Assembly (NCBI GenBank): GCA_021442155.1
Contig: CM038217.1
Coordinates: 143,899,643 to 143,963,642, forward strand
Direction: 5' to 3'
DNA: 64,000 nt
Origin: Cymbidium sinense
Lineage: Eukaryota; Streptophyta; Magnoliopsida; Asparagales; Orchidaceae
A program made the translations under genes and the position numbers. Below are positions 1 to 11,089 of this stretch, one piece after another. The notes below the pieces were generated by a model. It saw only the letters and a program-made list of their open reading frames with translations. It was not told where the DNA came from and searched no databases. Positions within the stretch are counted from its first letter, which is position 1. Each line of letters opens with the position of its first letter.

Positions 1-1250
1 CCATCCTCAGCTTTACCTAGTTGCATTTCTATCAATTTTGAATAATTGATTTTCTGTGAAGGTAAGGGCATTTGTTTTTTTGTTTTTTTTTGATATAGTT
101 GTGATTTTTTAATGGGCAGCTGGATTGTATGAATGCGCCGCTTAATTGGCGTTAGACGGAAATTTGGAGATTTAGGATGGGCTAAGTTCCTAGATTTATG
201 AGTTAGAAAAGTAGTTTATACTTAATTGAGTTATAGAATTTTGTTTCTGCACTTTTTTTATGAACTTCTCCATGGCAAGATTTTGTATAAAGAAAATAAA
301 ATCCTTAATATGGTTAGATTTTATAGTGTTTATGGTCTGCGTAGCTGGATAAGTTAGATGGAAAGTTGGGAGTTTGGAACGATAACTTGTCAATTCAGTT
401 GGCATTGCCATTTATCACGTGAACTGATATGATAACTAGATTAAAACTCAATTATAGAGTTGTGAAAGATCTCCAAGGCTGGTTTAATGATCCCCTCCTT
501 TAATTCTGTCACAGGGGAATGAAAAGTAATTCTAAAGTGCTTAAATTATTTTAAAATCTCTCTTAGAATTTTCAGTGAGCAAGCTAGTTTAAATTTTGAG
601 ATCGTATTATTTATTTGGATACTCTTTCTCCATTGCTTAGTATTAGAAGTCAAGCTCAGGATTTTTTTTTCTTTTTAATTGTATTTCATTTGTCTTGCGC
701 ATGTTATGTTTATCACCGTGTTTAGATTATCAGCTGGCACATGATGTATTTCATATAGGAGGCTGGAAACCATTTTTTGTCACTAGGTTTTGTAAGTCGT
801 TATTTATTTATTTGGTATGTCCTAAGATGCACATCATTGGGCAATTATACCATATCATTTAAGGTGTTTGGATGAGGTGAAAGTCTTTTAAGTTGGATTT
901 CCTATGAAGGAACACCATGGGAGGTTCCTTTGCCAAGGGTTCTGAGTTTTTTTTTTTTTTCATTTGAATTGTTAGGCCTTCCATTTGATTAGACATTTAA
1001 TTTAACTGATCGGTTGCTCAATCAAATTTATTTCACAAATTTTCACATTTCTTTTCACTCATTGTCATCCTATTTTCTGTGTTGTAACCATATGTTTAAT
1101 TCCTTTGAGATGTTAGACAATCTTTCATGTCCCTCTCTTAATGTGTTAAGATCCATGGTGGCATGATGATGGAAAAGCAAGCAAAAGTTTTTTAATGAAA
1201 TGCAACTAACAGGATAATCTTATATGCAATGGAGAATTGATTGTTGGTTT
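1..1250. other. Intergenic or intronic DNA, no gene recognised
   Basis: AT-rich sequence with several T homopolymers (for example around 942-960). No open frame resembles a known protein on either strand. It could be intron or UTR of a gene lying to the left, but nothing in the window decides this. Confidence 0.4.
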
Positions 1251-1332
1251 CAAACATCAATTGCACACAAGAATTTTTGATACAAATAAATCAAACATCA
1301 ATTGCACACAAGAATTTTTGATACAAATAAAT
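1251..1332. repeat. 41-bp perfect tandem duplication
   Basis: A 41-bp unit beginning CAAACATCAATTGCACACAA occurs at 1251-1291 and again, identical, at 1292-1332. A partial third match (AAATAAATCAAAT) follows at about 1348. This is a simple recent local duplication. Confidence 0.9.
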
Positions 1333-2014
1333 CAAATCTTTCTTTCCAAATAAATCAAATCACTGATTATCGTGGAGAATAACTCGTAGATATATGGAGG
1401 AGTTGTTTAACCATCGACGCACAACTACTGAATGAACTTTTGGGGAAAGAAAAGATTTATTCCTCACTACATGATTTAAGCAAGGTGACATTGAATTGCA
1501 TGTCACACAATTTTATTAGTCTATCATGGAGACTACTACTTTAAATATGTCAAACAAAATGCAAATACATGGGACTTGGAGAAATCAGAGTAAGAACGTG
1601 CGATGCAAACTATCGAAAAGAGTTCAAGAGATGGTTTATATTTAATGCTACATGTAAAGCGGGTGAGAAAGTAGTTTTATACGTTAAGAAAATATAATAT
1701 TTATTATATAGTTTTAATATAATTTTTGCATATACGGAATGGTAGTCATGAACGGAAATTTTCGGAGTTGAAAAATTCAATCAGATTATCGACAAAAAAA
1801 ATTTTCTTATATCCAAATAATGTAATGTTTATTTACATTTTGTAATTAACATGATATCGTTGTTAAATAATGAATTTTAATTTTAATATTTTATTTTTTA
1901 GTTATTTATTTTTATATTTTAAAAATATTATTTAATTATAATGATTTAAATCTCATATAACTACCAAACATCTTTTCTGATTTAGAAGATTTAATAAATT
2001 GCTAAAAAGTGATG
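1333..2014. other. AT-rich upstream region of the NEDD8 protease gene
   Basis: No coding signal is seen. The last ~450 bases are very AT-rich and the segment next to the gene ends like a MITE (see 1975-2093). Confidence 0.35.
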
Positions 2015-2093
2015 ACTGGATTTACTAAATCCAGTTATACTGAATTTATTAAATCCTACTTGAATAAATCCAATCCGTTGCCAAACACCCCCT
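1975..2093. mobile_element. MITE-like inverted repeat just upstream of the NEDD8 protease gene
   Basis: The segment ends in GTTGCCAAACACCCCC; its complement (GGGGGTGTTTGGCAAC) looks like the terminus of many plant hAT/PIF-type MITEs. It contains a near-perfect palindrome at 2015-2035 (arms ACTGGATTTA and TAAATCCAGT around one base). The left terminus and a target duplication were not found, so the element call is tentative. Confidence 0.35.
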
Positions 2094-2128
2094 AATCTTT
2101 CACATCAAACTCTAACCCTAACACTTCG

Positions 2129-2806
2129 ATGGCTACTCTGAATCCCGACGACAAGATCCTGAGCTACGGCGACGTAGTCCTCCGCCGCTCCGATCTCGAA
2201 ATCCTCTGCTCTCCCTGCTTCATCAACGACCGCCTGATCGAATTCTATTTTACCCACCTCTCCTCGTCCCACCCCTCCGCGGCCGCCGGCGAAGGTCGCC
2301 TTCTACTTGTCCCACCTCCCATATCATTCTGGCTCTCTCACTGCCCGGATACGCCCACCCTAATCGAAGCTGCCACGCCGCTCGGCCTCCACCGCCGCGA
2401 CCTCGTCCTTTTCACCGTCAACAACAACTTTGATGTGACTCTAGCCGAGGGCGGTACACACTGGAGTCTTTTGGTATACGAGAGAGGGGACAATGTTTTG
2501 GTTCATCACGATAGTTGTAATGGAATGAACTATCAGCATGCTCGGCGTTTGTATAATGCAGTTAAGGGCTTTTTTGGAGGAGACCCAATATTTATGGTGG
2601 GGCAGACGCCACAGCAGAGGAATGGGTATGATTGTGGAGTGTATGTGATGGCAGGGGCCAGGGTGATTTGCGATTGGTTTGAGAATGGAAAGGAGGGGGA
2701 TGAAAAGTGGTTGAAGAAATTGGAGATGGAGGTGGGTGAGGAGGCGGTGGCAAGGTTGAGGTGGGAGGTGTTGGGTTTGATCACCAGATTGGGTGGGAGA
2801 GAGTGA
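2129..2806 (+). CDS. DEN1: NEDD8-specific protease (deneddylase), Ulp1/SENP8 family
   Basis: This 225-residue, intronless gene encodes a C48-family cysteine protease. The family matures NEDD8 and removes it from cullins and other substrates. Visible marks: N-terminal substrate-contact motif FINDRLIEFYF (31-41); catalytic His111 in GGTHWSLLVY; catalytic Asp128 in HHDSC; oxyanion-hole Gln163 and catalytic Cys169 in QQRNGYDCGVYV. The order H-D-Q-C and the overall length match the single-domain SENP8/NEDP1 proteins rather than the larger SUMO proteases. The ATG at 2129 is the first in frame and opens directly into the conserved fold. Codon GC content is very high in the first ~300 bases and falls sharply afterwards, as in many monocot genes. 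A SUMO protease paralogue is the main alternative, less likely because of size. The symbol follows the Arabidopsis name. Confidence 0.9.
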   Translation: MATLNPDDKILSYGDVVLRRSDLEILCSPCFINDRLIEFYFTHLSSSHPSAAAGEGRLLLVPPPISFWLSHCPDTPTLIEAATPLGLHRRDLVLFTVNNNFDVTLAEGGTHWSLLVYERGDNVLVHHDSCNGMNYQHARRLYNAVKGFFGGDPIFMVGQTPQQRNGYDCGVYVMAGARVICDWFENGKEGDEKWLKKLEMEVGEEAVARLRWEVLGLITRLGGRE

Positions 2807-3477
2807 TCGGTGCACCGAACACTGAGGTATGCTGTGAAAGAGAAGAAAATTCTTATACAATTTATGTTCTTAAAAATTATAGAAAGATATCTTAGTGTAT
2901 ACTTTTAGCAGATGCCAATTTATATTGATGAGATCTTTGCTGACATCAATGAAAAAATATAGAACTTTGCAGAAATATGTTTTACAATTGATGATTTGGT
3001 TTCCAATCAGTTTGAGTGTGAAAACAAAATCCTTTTGTTGGATTTCGAAGCTATTTGTAGAGTTGGAAATTATATTTATTTTAAACTACATCTAACTAAA
3101 CGATGTAATCTAATAAATACATTATTTTGAAAGTGTTTTTTTAGTACTTTGAGCAACCAAATGTGCCCTTAGAAAATGGAGCACTTAAATATGCCATTTA
3201 GTTATTATTAATAACTGATATATTTATATATCTATTACTTAAATTTTAATATTTACATAAATAATACTCAAATCTTTAGTATTACATTAAACATAACATT
3301 ACTATTAACTATTTAAAGAGAAATGAGCCTTTTTATGCATAAAAAATGGTATTTTATTTATGAAGCTTGCCCTGGTAGATAATTTAATACAGTCAATGTG
3401 CATATTGTATGCTATGGGTGTCTACCTTGTAGATTGTAGATAAATAATGGCTTGAGTAGTTAAAAATCAGTTAAAAT

Positions 3478-3481
<4 letters not shown>
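2807..3481. other. 3' flank of the NEDD8 protease gene, AT-rich
   Basis: The first ~100 bases are probably the 3' UTR. No clear AATAAA cleavage signal was seen close to the stop. The rest has no recognised gene. Confidence 0.4.

Positions 3482-3555
<74 letters not shown>
3482..3555. repeat. (TA)n microsatellite
   Basis: About 37 uninterrupted TA units. Confidence 0.95.
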
Positions 3556-3558
<3 letters not shown>

Positions 3559-3673
3559 AGGCTTTTACATACATAATTATTCAATTCTTAGATATTTATA
3601 AATCAACTATCTTCAATCTTAATTTTGCAAATTGATATAGAGATATTGAAATTCATATTAAAAGCTAAAATCT

Positions 3674-3705
<32 letters not shown>

Positions 3706-4399
3706 TTCTCAATGATTTGATTCTGAGATGTGCAAATATATGAGTTTGATAGTTAACAAATAAAATAAAAATGATGATCAAATTGTAAATAGACGAGAAT
3801 TAGGTATTTGGTTTGTAAAAATCTCAGTAATTTTTTATAAATATAAGATATACTAATTGATTGACCTTTTCTCTATAAAGTGAATTGAATGGAGCAAGAT
3901 AATAGAGATAATAAAATCTTCTTCTACAAGAAAGTTTTAGATGTCTCCTGAGTTAGAGGACAAACGAAAAGTGTGGCGTTAGAAAGGTAGAGACAATAGA
4001 TTTTAGGAAGGGCTTATTTGTCATTATATGTTGCTTAGTTATTTTCCATTAATAAAATTGCATGTTTAATATTTTAACCCCACACAAAATTTAGAATAAA
4101 TCTTTGCTTCGCTTTATATAGCCTCCTTGATGTGAAAACTAATGGATTATGAGAAGACAAGCTCTTCTTTCTAAAGGCTATATTATGGTGACTTATAAAG
4201 ACAATAAAAGATCTCACAAGGTCTCTTAAAGTCAATAAATAATATATCTTCATAATTTTATATTAATTAAAAACTCTACAATATTTATAGTTCATACACA
4301 TATATTAGTGAAATATTTACATTTAAATGTAGAATAAATTATATCATTTGATGATTTCATTATTAGAAATTCAGTTTATTTTTTGGGAGAGATTATTTC
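3556..4399. other. AT-rich intergenic DNA, nothing recognised
   Basis: It contains a T15-type homopolymer followed by TA repeats near 3673-3701. No frame or RNA gene was recognised. Confidence 0.35.
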
Positions 4400-4545
4400 T
4401 CTGCATCGACCCAATTATAAGAGCGGAGCTCTACTAACTGAGCTATGTCCCTCCGAGCCGAGTGAAGCATGCATGAAAGAGTCAGATGCTTAGTTCATTC
4501 TTTTCCCTGGCGCAACTGGGTCATCCTGGACTTGAACCAATCAAT
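4400..4545 (-). other. Nuclear plastid DNA insertion (trnI-GAU 3' exon, spacer, trnA-UGC 5' exon)
   Basis: Read on the minus strand this matches the chloroplast rRNA-operon spacer in order. First comes the end of the trnI-GAU 3' exon (4540 to about 4517, GGTTCAAGTCCAGGATG). Next is the short spacer with GCGCCAGGGAAAAGAAT and CTTTCATGCATGC. Then comes the trnA-UGC 5' exon (about 4453-4414, with AGAGCTCCGCTCTT). Last are the first intron bases (TGGGTCGATGCA, 4413-4402). Point changes and loss of the rest of both tRNAs show it is a decayed fragment, not a functional tRNA gene. Plastid inverted-repeat DNA is a common source of such nuclear insertions. I recognised the spacer from memory of conserved plastid sequence. 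Confidence 0.85.
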
Positions 4546-4587
4546 TGCACTTCTAGCAAAATACTTTGAACTTCGAAACTTGCTCCA

Positions 4588-4590
<3 letters not shown>

Positions 4591-4624
<34 letters not shown>
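4591..4624. repeat. (CT)n microsatellite
   Basis: Seventeen CT units just beside the plastid-derived segment. Confidence 0.95.
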
Positions 4625-4627
<3 letters not shown>

Positions 4628-5682
4628 ATTCAAATTTATGTAATATTTAAATTTAATTTAATTTATGCAACTTAATTTTTAAATATGTTTTTTAATGCAT
4701 GGCAACATAGAAGCATTTAACTTTATGTTTAAATATATTTATATTTTATTTTAATTTTTTTCTTTAACTTTCATTTACCTTAACCCATGCTCAGATCTTC
4801 TTCTTCTTCTTGGAAGGTAAGATTTTTGACTAATTTAGAGAATATTGATGTGTATTGCAACAGTTAAGTTGAATTGCAGAATTCTTCACACATTTGAATT
4901 ATTATATATAGCATTCTTCAAAAAAATTATTAGTTTTTCAAAGGATCCATTTTAATTCTTTGATGAAGCCACAAAAATATCAATTTCTTGTAATAGCTGG
5001 ATTTGATTTTATCAAAATTTATAAAATATTTTTTTAATTATTTTTTTTCCTCAGTTGAACTTTTATATTAAATAAAGAAGAACGCAATGAATTATAATCA
5101 GTCATAAAAACAATCAAAGCATATGTTCTTGAATGCCTCAAAGAATGAATAAAATAAAGATATACTGATTATATAATAAGATGAAATGTCATAATAGAGA
5201 ATATTTAACAAATAGTAGAATTGGTCTTAATAATATGAGAGAATATTATATGCGGGGATGGAGTTTTGCATTTCGATATTCAAGAAATAAAATATTATAT
5301 TTAATTTTTATTTTATCACGTATCAGCGCACATAATTGATGTCCGAATACATCCAAATATCACACATTATTTTTTTTTTTCTTATAATAGAGCTTCACGC
5401 GGCATATATGAAAGAGCATACCATGAGATAACTATAAATAATAGCTGAAAATGGCAATTTTTTTTGATAATATATGTTTATAAATATAAATTTTAAATTT
5501 TAATGCTTTTTAAATAATATTTTAGATTTTAATTATATAGAAATACCATTACTATTAACTTATTTCAGGCGAATACATATATTCATGAATAATGTTTAAT
5601 CTAATCATATGTTTGAAGATGAAAAAAGTTATGTTAAGATATTTTGATGAAATGGATATAGTTAATTTCACTTAGATTTGTA
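4625..5682. other. AT-rich intergenic DNA, nothing recognised
   Basis: No coding signal, RNA gene or clear repeat boundary was seen. Confidence 0.35.
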
Positions 5683-5719
5683 TTGAGATTAGTGTTTTAT
5701 ATGATATCAATAATTTATA

Positions 5720-5996
5720 CTAATCTTAATGTAGATTCAAGAGTAATGAGTAGAGTTCCGATTTGCTTATTTGAGGTTAGCTCGAAATATTTTCAAGGGG
5801 ATCGAGATCAGCTCATGACTCAAATCATTCGATTTCGAGCCAGCTCGGCTCATTTTGATTTCCAGTCGTCTCGAATTGAACATTTTTAACTTTTTTTTGT
5901 TTTGAATTCGAATGGAGTTGGCTCATTTTGATGAGTAACTTGAATTTAATAAAAATATTTATTAAAAAAAATTAAAAAATTTGATTTAAGTGCATG

Positions 5997-6094
<98 letters not shown>

Positions 6095-6420
6095 AAAAGA
6101 ATATTTATACTTATAAATATATTATATTTATTTTAAAAGATTACTAGTTATAACTATGTACACTAAATTTTAAGAATAATTTTATTATTATAAACTTAAA
6201 AGTATTATATATAAATTTAAATATTTTTAATAATATATAAAATTGATCCGATCTGGAGCTGGTTCGATCCGATCTATGTCTGGCTCGAGATATACTCGAA
6301 AAATAGTTTGATCCAAATCATTGGCTCATAGTTCAGCTTAATGTAATCGATTCGATCTCGATTCAAATTTCAATTCGATTTTTGACCAATCCTTGATTTT
6401 GAGCTAAAATAATAGCCTTA
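5720..6420. mobile_element. Foldback-like element with CTCGAGC-rich arms
   Basis: The left arm (5735-5880) and right arm (6240-6400) share imperfect inverted similarity rich in GAGCTGG, CTCGA and AATCATT motifs. They flank AT-rich DNA with a (AT)45 run. The composition resembles the better-defined element at 61295-61774. Exact ends and a target duplication were not identified. Confidence 0.35.
5999..6088. repeat. (AT)n microsatellite
   Basis: About 45 AT units without interruption. Confidence 0.95.
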
Positions 6421-6634
6421 GCAATGAGCCACATCTTAATATGAATTCTATCATATCTTCATGACTTGTAATTTTTTTTGTTATGAACATTTCTTTTAAA
6501 TTTATTCATATATAAAAAGTAATATATGTAATTATTTTTGAAATTTCATTTATTACATTAATATCTTTATTATTAATTAGTACATAACAAATCTTATATT
6601 ACTCATAGTGTGTTGATCTGGTGCATAACAAGAT

Positions 6635-6635
<1 letters not shown>

Positions 6636-6667
<32 letters not shown>
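6636..6667. repeat. (CT)n microsatellite
   Basis: About 16 CT units, followed closely by a short TA run at 6679-6692. Confidence 0.95.
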
Positions 6668-6670
<3 letters not shown>

Positions 6671-6820
6671 CTCTGTATATATATATATATATTCACGCAC
6701 TATTAGAATATATATTCATTTATATTTTGTTCTTGTAATGTTCAACATTAAATATTGTTAAAGAAGTTATTATCACGTAAATAAAATATTTTAAGGAGAC
6801 GTGCCGTATGCGGATCCAGC

Positions 6821-6924
<104 letters not shown>

Positions 6925-7035
6925 TTTTCTAGGTACGTTTTACAAGAAAAATAAATAAATATAGCCCTTTCAATCAAAATTAAACTACCCAACTTGACAA
7001 GATCTTATGTAGAAATATGAATTGAAAGAAAATTT

Positions 7036-7290
7036 TAGGGTTTGTTTTTGGATAAATTTTATTTTTATAATTTTGTTTTTATTTTTATGTTATTTTTAAA
7101 AGATATTTAGTTAATATATTTTTCTGAATTTATTTATTTTTATTATTTTTAAATATTCAAAATATTTTTTGAATGCTTTAAATATACTTATCATCACCAA
7201 AATATAATGTATATTAAATCTTAATAGAAATAAAATAAAATTAAAATTAAAATAGGAAAAAAATAGAAGTGATCCGAGAGCATATATGGG
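7036..7290. mobile_element. AT-rich MITE-like inverted repeat
   Basis: The left edge TTTGTTTTTGGATAAATTTT and the complement of the right edge (TCGGATCACTTCTATTTTTT) form imperfect inverted repeats around an AT-rich core. The same layout recurs at 29247-30064, 57783-59150 and 61076-61245, which supports a dispersed family. No target duplication was confirmed. Confidence 0.4.
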
Positions 7291-7879
7291 ATCAATTTTG
7301 TTTTATGTTTTTAATTTTTTATCTTAAAGTTATTATTAAAAATAAATTTATTTGACGTGTTTTTTGTTTTATTATTTTTTAAAAATAATCAGAATAAGTT
7401 TTGGATATTATGAGTGTTTTTAAAAATTACTATCGCTACTAAATATATTTTATTTTAAATTAAAATATAAATAAATAATAAATAAGTCTTCTTTCTAAAA
7501 ATATCATTAAAAAATATCAAAAAAAAGTTATGAAAGAACATATGAACCAAATCCTTTGAGTCATCTAACAAATGCTAAAATTTAATATCACTTTAATAGT
7601 ACATATTCATAGCTCACTTTTGAACCACTAAAGATTAGATTTGATTTATGCACTAATGGTTTTGTACCATATGTCAACTTACCTTATCTTATTTATTCTT
7701 GTTAGTAATAATTAGACCTTATTATCTTTGTTTAGAGATGAACATAATGCCCCTCATATATTTTTCGCATTCGTTAATTTAGAGCCACATATTCTATAAA
7801 TAAAACATAAATATATACTTAAAAACTATTGAAAGATCATTTGAAAATCTTATGTGAAGAAGTTTTGCTCATATATGAT
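7291..7879. other. AT-rich intergenic DNA, nothing recognised
   Basis: It may include a second decayed copy of the AT-rich MITE family (7290-7555, ends GATCAATTTTG and AACCAAATCC). Otherwise no gene or repeat was recognised. Confidence 0.3.
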
Positions 7880-8735
7880 TCCAATGGAAAGCAACATCGG
7901 ATGGGTCAAAATTTTCAGCGGATTCAATTCAACCTCTTCTACACAAGTTAACGTCATCGGCTTAACATCATTGAGCAAACACTCTGACAAACAACCTAGG
8001 ATAGGTCAAAAGGTCCTTGGTGGACTTCCCACGACCTCTTCCATAGTTAACGTCATGGGTAACACTCGACAAAAAACCTGAGGATAGGTCAAAATCCTTG
8101 CGGATTCAATTGACCTCTTCCATATAGGTTAACGTCATGCAACACCTAACAAACAACCTCGGATAGGTCAAAATCTTGGATTCAATTCAACCTCTTCCAC
8201 ATGGTTAACGTCATCAAGCAAGACTCGCTATGATAGATCAAAGGTCGCCGTGGACTTCCCACGGCATCTTCCACACATGTTAACGTCATCTGGTAATACT
8301 CTGACAAACAACCTCAAATTGGTCAAAATTCTCAGCGGATTCAATTCAACCTCTTCACACAGGTTAACGTCGCCGTTAGCGTCGCCATCTCGACAAACAA
8401 CCTATAGATCAAAAAATCTCGGTGATTATTGGCGTCTTCCATACGTTAACGTCGTGGTGCTCGATTAACATCGGATGGGTCAAAAATTCTCGGCGGATTC
8501 AATTCAATCTCTTCCATACAGTTAGCGTCATGGTAACACCACGACAACAACCTCGGATAGGTCAAAATCTCGGATTGATTCGACCTCTTCCATAGTTAAG
8601 GGTAACCTCGACAAACAATATCGGATGGGTCAAAATCCTGGATTCAATTCAACTCTTCCACGCGTTGCGTCAGTTTAACCTCTCACACTCGACACAACCT
8701 CGAATAAGTCAAAATCTTCGCCATTCATCAGCGAC
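7880..8735 (-). repeat. Tandem array of ~80-bp units, retrotransposon-derived
   Basis: About eleven degenerate copies are seen, marked by the box GGATAGGTCAAAA or variants (near 7897, 7999, 8088, 8160, 8234, 8318, 8403, 8470, 8556, 8620, 8703). Each also has CTCTTCCACA and GTTAACGTCAT. Spacing varies from 64 to 102 bp because copies carry small indels. On the minus strand the unit reads GATGACGTTAACCTGTGTGG...TTTTGACCTATCCGAGG. This is the repeat found at 38607-38948 inside the Tat-type gypsy element. The array is therefore probably the 3' non-coding part of a second, plus-strand copy of such an element. Confidence 0.85.
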
Positions 8736-10140
8736 TAGTCGCGATCTTTGCCGACATCGCCCGGCAATCTTCGCGGTCACCGCGTGATCATTCTTGACCG
8801 GCCATTGCGTCGACTACCGATGCTTATACTGACCACCCGTCGGCCGAATCGCTGGTCCGCCGCAATTTTTCGGTTATACCATCGTGCGGTCATCGACCAG
8901 CTGATGCCATCAACTATCGTGTTCTGGCCACCACCATCGCCGGTCATGCCGGTAATTTTTTGTCGGTCGCCTAAATCGCCGGTCATCCCCTTTCGATGCC
9001 AACGCCAGTGGCTATCGGCCATTCACCCACCGCCGGCCCCGTTGCGGGTCAACTGTGGAGACCTGCAATTTTAGGCGGTCACCCGCCACGTCGCCGGTAA
9101 TCCCCGAGGACATTAATGCGCGATATTCTCAGCCTTAAACACCGACCACCCGTCGACGGACTATGTTGGCGGTCTGCGTCGACCATCGTGCAATCTCTTG
9201 TCACCACCATCGTTGCGGTCATCCGATTTGCCACGCCGGTCAGCAATTGCAGCATTTGTTTGCCGACACCCCAAACCACCATGGCGTCGCCGGTTTCACC
9301 GGACCTCTACTATCGGTCATAGGTCGACCATTAGGCAATCTTATTGGTCACCACCATGTGCTTATCCTCGGTCTGAACCGATTCGCCAGTCATTCTTGTC
9401 TCATTGTCATTTGTCGACCACCCACGAGCCAATTTGGCGATTTCGATTACCGTGCCGTATCGCGATAAGTCGCCGTATCCGGTAATCTTCGCTGACTGGA
9501 TCACCGGAGGTCATCCCAGACTACCGGCGCCATTTATGGATGCGTTCTGCCGACCACCCGACCAGCTCATCGCGCCGACCATGGCATCGCGGTCACCACC
9601 ATTCGGTCATCCCGTAGACTTCTCATTTTCACCTCATTCTTGTTGCCTTCATTGCCGACCACCCTTCGGTAATATGTCGCCGGTCACCATACCGACTAAT
9701 TGCGGTCGCCATCGACCATCACCGGCAATCTCTGGTCCTGCAGCCGTCATCCGTGACAAGCGCTGGTCGCACCGTCATTGCTGGTTTGGTTATACGACCA
9801 ATGCTAATAACCAATAGCGGTCGCCGCGTACCGATCGGTCTTTGCCGCCAATATCGGCAGATTAAGCCGCATCACCGCCCTACTAATGGTCATATCCCTA
9901 TCGCACCAATCCGGTCACCACCATCGTCGCCGGTCATCCCCGCGACTCTGACTTCATTGCTGAATACCGTCAGGTTGCGTTCGCCGTCTAACCATTGTAG
10001 CGGTCAGCGCCCATATCGTGGTCATTCGCCGCCATCATCTCAGTTCACCATTGTCATTTATCTCGCCGAATACCGTCGCAGGCACCACCATATCGCCCCC
10101 ACCATCGTCGAATCGCCAAATCCGGTCTCCGTTGCTCGTC
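8736..10140. repeat. GC-rich degenerate repeat island (CGACCACC / GCCGGTCATC motifs)
   Basis: About 1.4 kb is far richer in G+C and CpG than anything around it. It is built from shuffled, imperfect copies of GTCACCACCATCGCCGGTCATC-like text, with CGACCACCC recurring near 8838, 9143, 9415, 9551 and 9657. The same motifs occur in shorter form inside the LTRs at 12280-12350, 45340-45620, 46380-46600 and 63550-63850, and inverted at 58180-58680. Overlapping open frames on both strands are composition artefacts. It is probably an expanded retrotransposon-derived tract. Confidence 0.7.
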
Positions 10141-10149
10141 TCGATCACC

Positions 10150-10525
10150 GGACGGTCCGGCGACGGTTGGCCGCTTCTTTCGAGGGAAAATTGCGAATCG
10201 GCGGCGACTTGATGCCTCAAACCCGAGCGGTCCGACGAAATTGGCCTCTTCGAGAAAACTATAAACCGACGTATATGCTGCGGGCCTTGATCACTCAAAC
10301 GGACGATCGGCGGTCTGATTGGCGCTTCTTCGAGGGAAAGCGTAAACCATGTATGGCGTGGCCTTGATCGCCTCAACCGGATGGTTTGATCTGATTGATG
10401 CCTCTTTGGTGGGAAAATTGTAAAACGATGTATGTACCTTGATCGCCTCACGGACGTCAAATCTGATTGATGCCTCTTCGAGGAAAAAAAAGCAGAACGA
10501 CGTATGTACCGCAGAGCCTTTAAAC
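10150..10525 (+). repeat. Tandem array of ~70-80-bp units
   Basis: About five copies of a unit containing TTGATCGCCTCAA, GATTGATGCCTCTTCGAGG and AACGACGTATGTACC are seen. The CTTCGAG box lies near 10172, 10245, 10325, 10403 and 10471. The array lies between the GC-rich island and an LTR. This resembles the layout of the 3' non-coding region of the gypsy element at 34002-45237, although the repeat unit itself differs. Confidence 0.75.
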
Positions 10526-11089
10526 TATCTTCTCTCAAGAATAAGAGAAGGTGCCATCTCCGCCTGGGGTTTTATAGACCCTATGGGGCAAAAGTAAAAA
10601 ATATCAAAACCGCCAAACCATCAAAAGCGCAAAACCATCGAGCGCCGTTTCGCGTGGGTGCACTCCGCCATACGCTTCGACTTGTCGCCACCGTGGGCGA
10701 CCCATTGCTTCGCGCCGTTCATCGTCTGTCAGCTCCGTCGTCATTCCATGACCTGTCGCGACATGTTCAGCGACCCGCATTGGCCCTGCCTCAGGTCTGA
10801 TTCGCTAAGCTGAGCCGACCAAATGGCGTAGCGTGACGACCTCCAGCGTGTGTGGCCAGCATGCAGAGCTCATGAATTCATATTGGATGAGTCCATAACC
10901 TCGAAATCTTTAAGATACCTACACATATCAGCGGCCTTGCATACTTTTAGTCATAATCTGTGCTCACATGAAGATCTTCTCAAAATGTATGGTTAAGGAC
11001 CCATAAAATTTCATTGAAGAATTTGCTATTTTCAAGTATTCGACATATATATTTTTAGATGATTAAGATAATATCATCCAAAATAGAGG
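10526..11089. other. Non-coding DNA between array and LTR
   Basis: The first ~280 bases are moderately GC-rich; the remainder is AT-rich. The open frame at 10504-10800 has no recognisable domain. This is probably internal non-coding sequence of the same decayed retrotransposon. Confidence 0.35.

Noticed and set aside
4414..4453. Functional tRNA-Ala gene
   Set aside because: Only the plastid-type 5' exon is present; the 3' exon is missing and point changes disrupt it. It is a plastid DNA fragment.
8748..10538. Many overlapping open frames of 60-200 codons on both strands
   Set aside because: They result from the high G+C, low stop-codon density of the repeat island; no frame shows a domain and all overlap each other.
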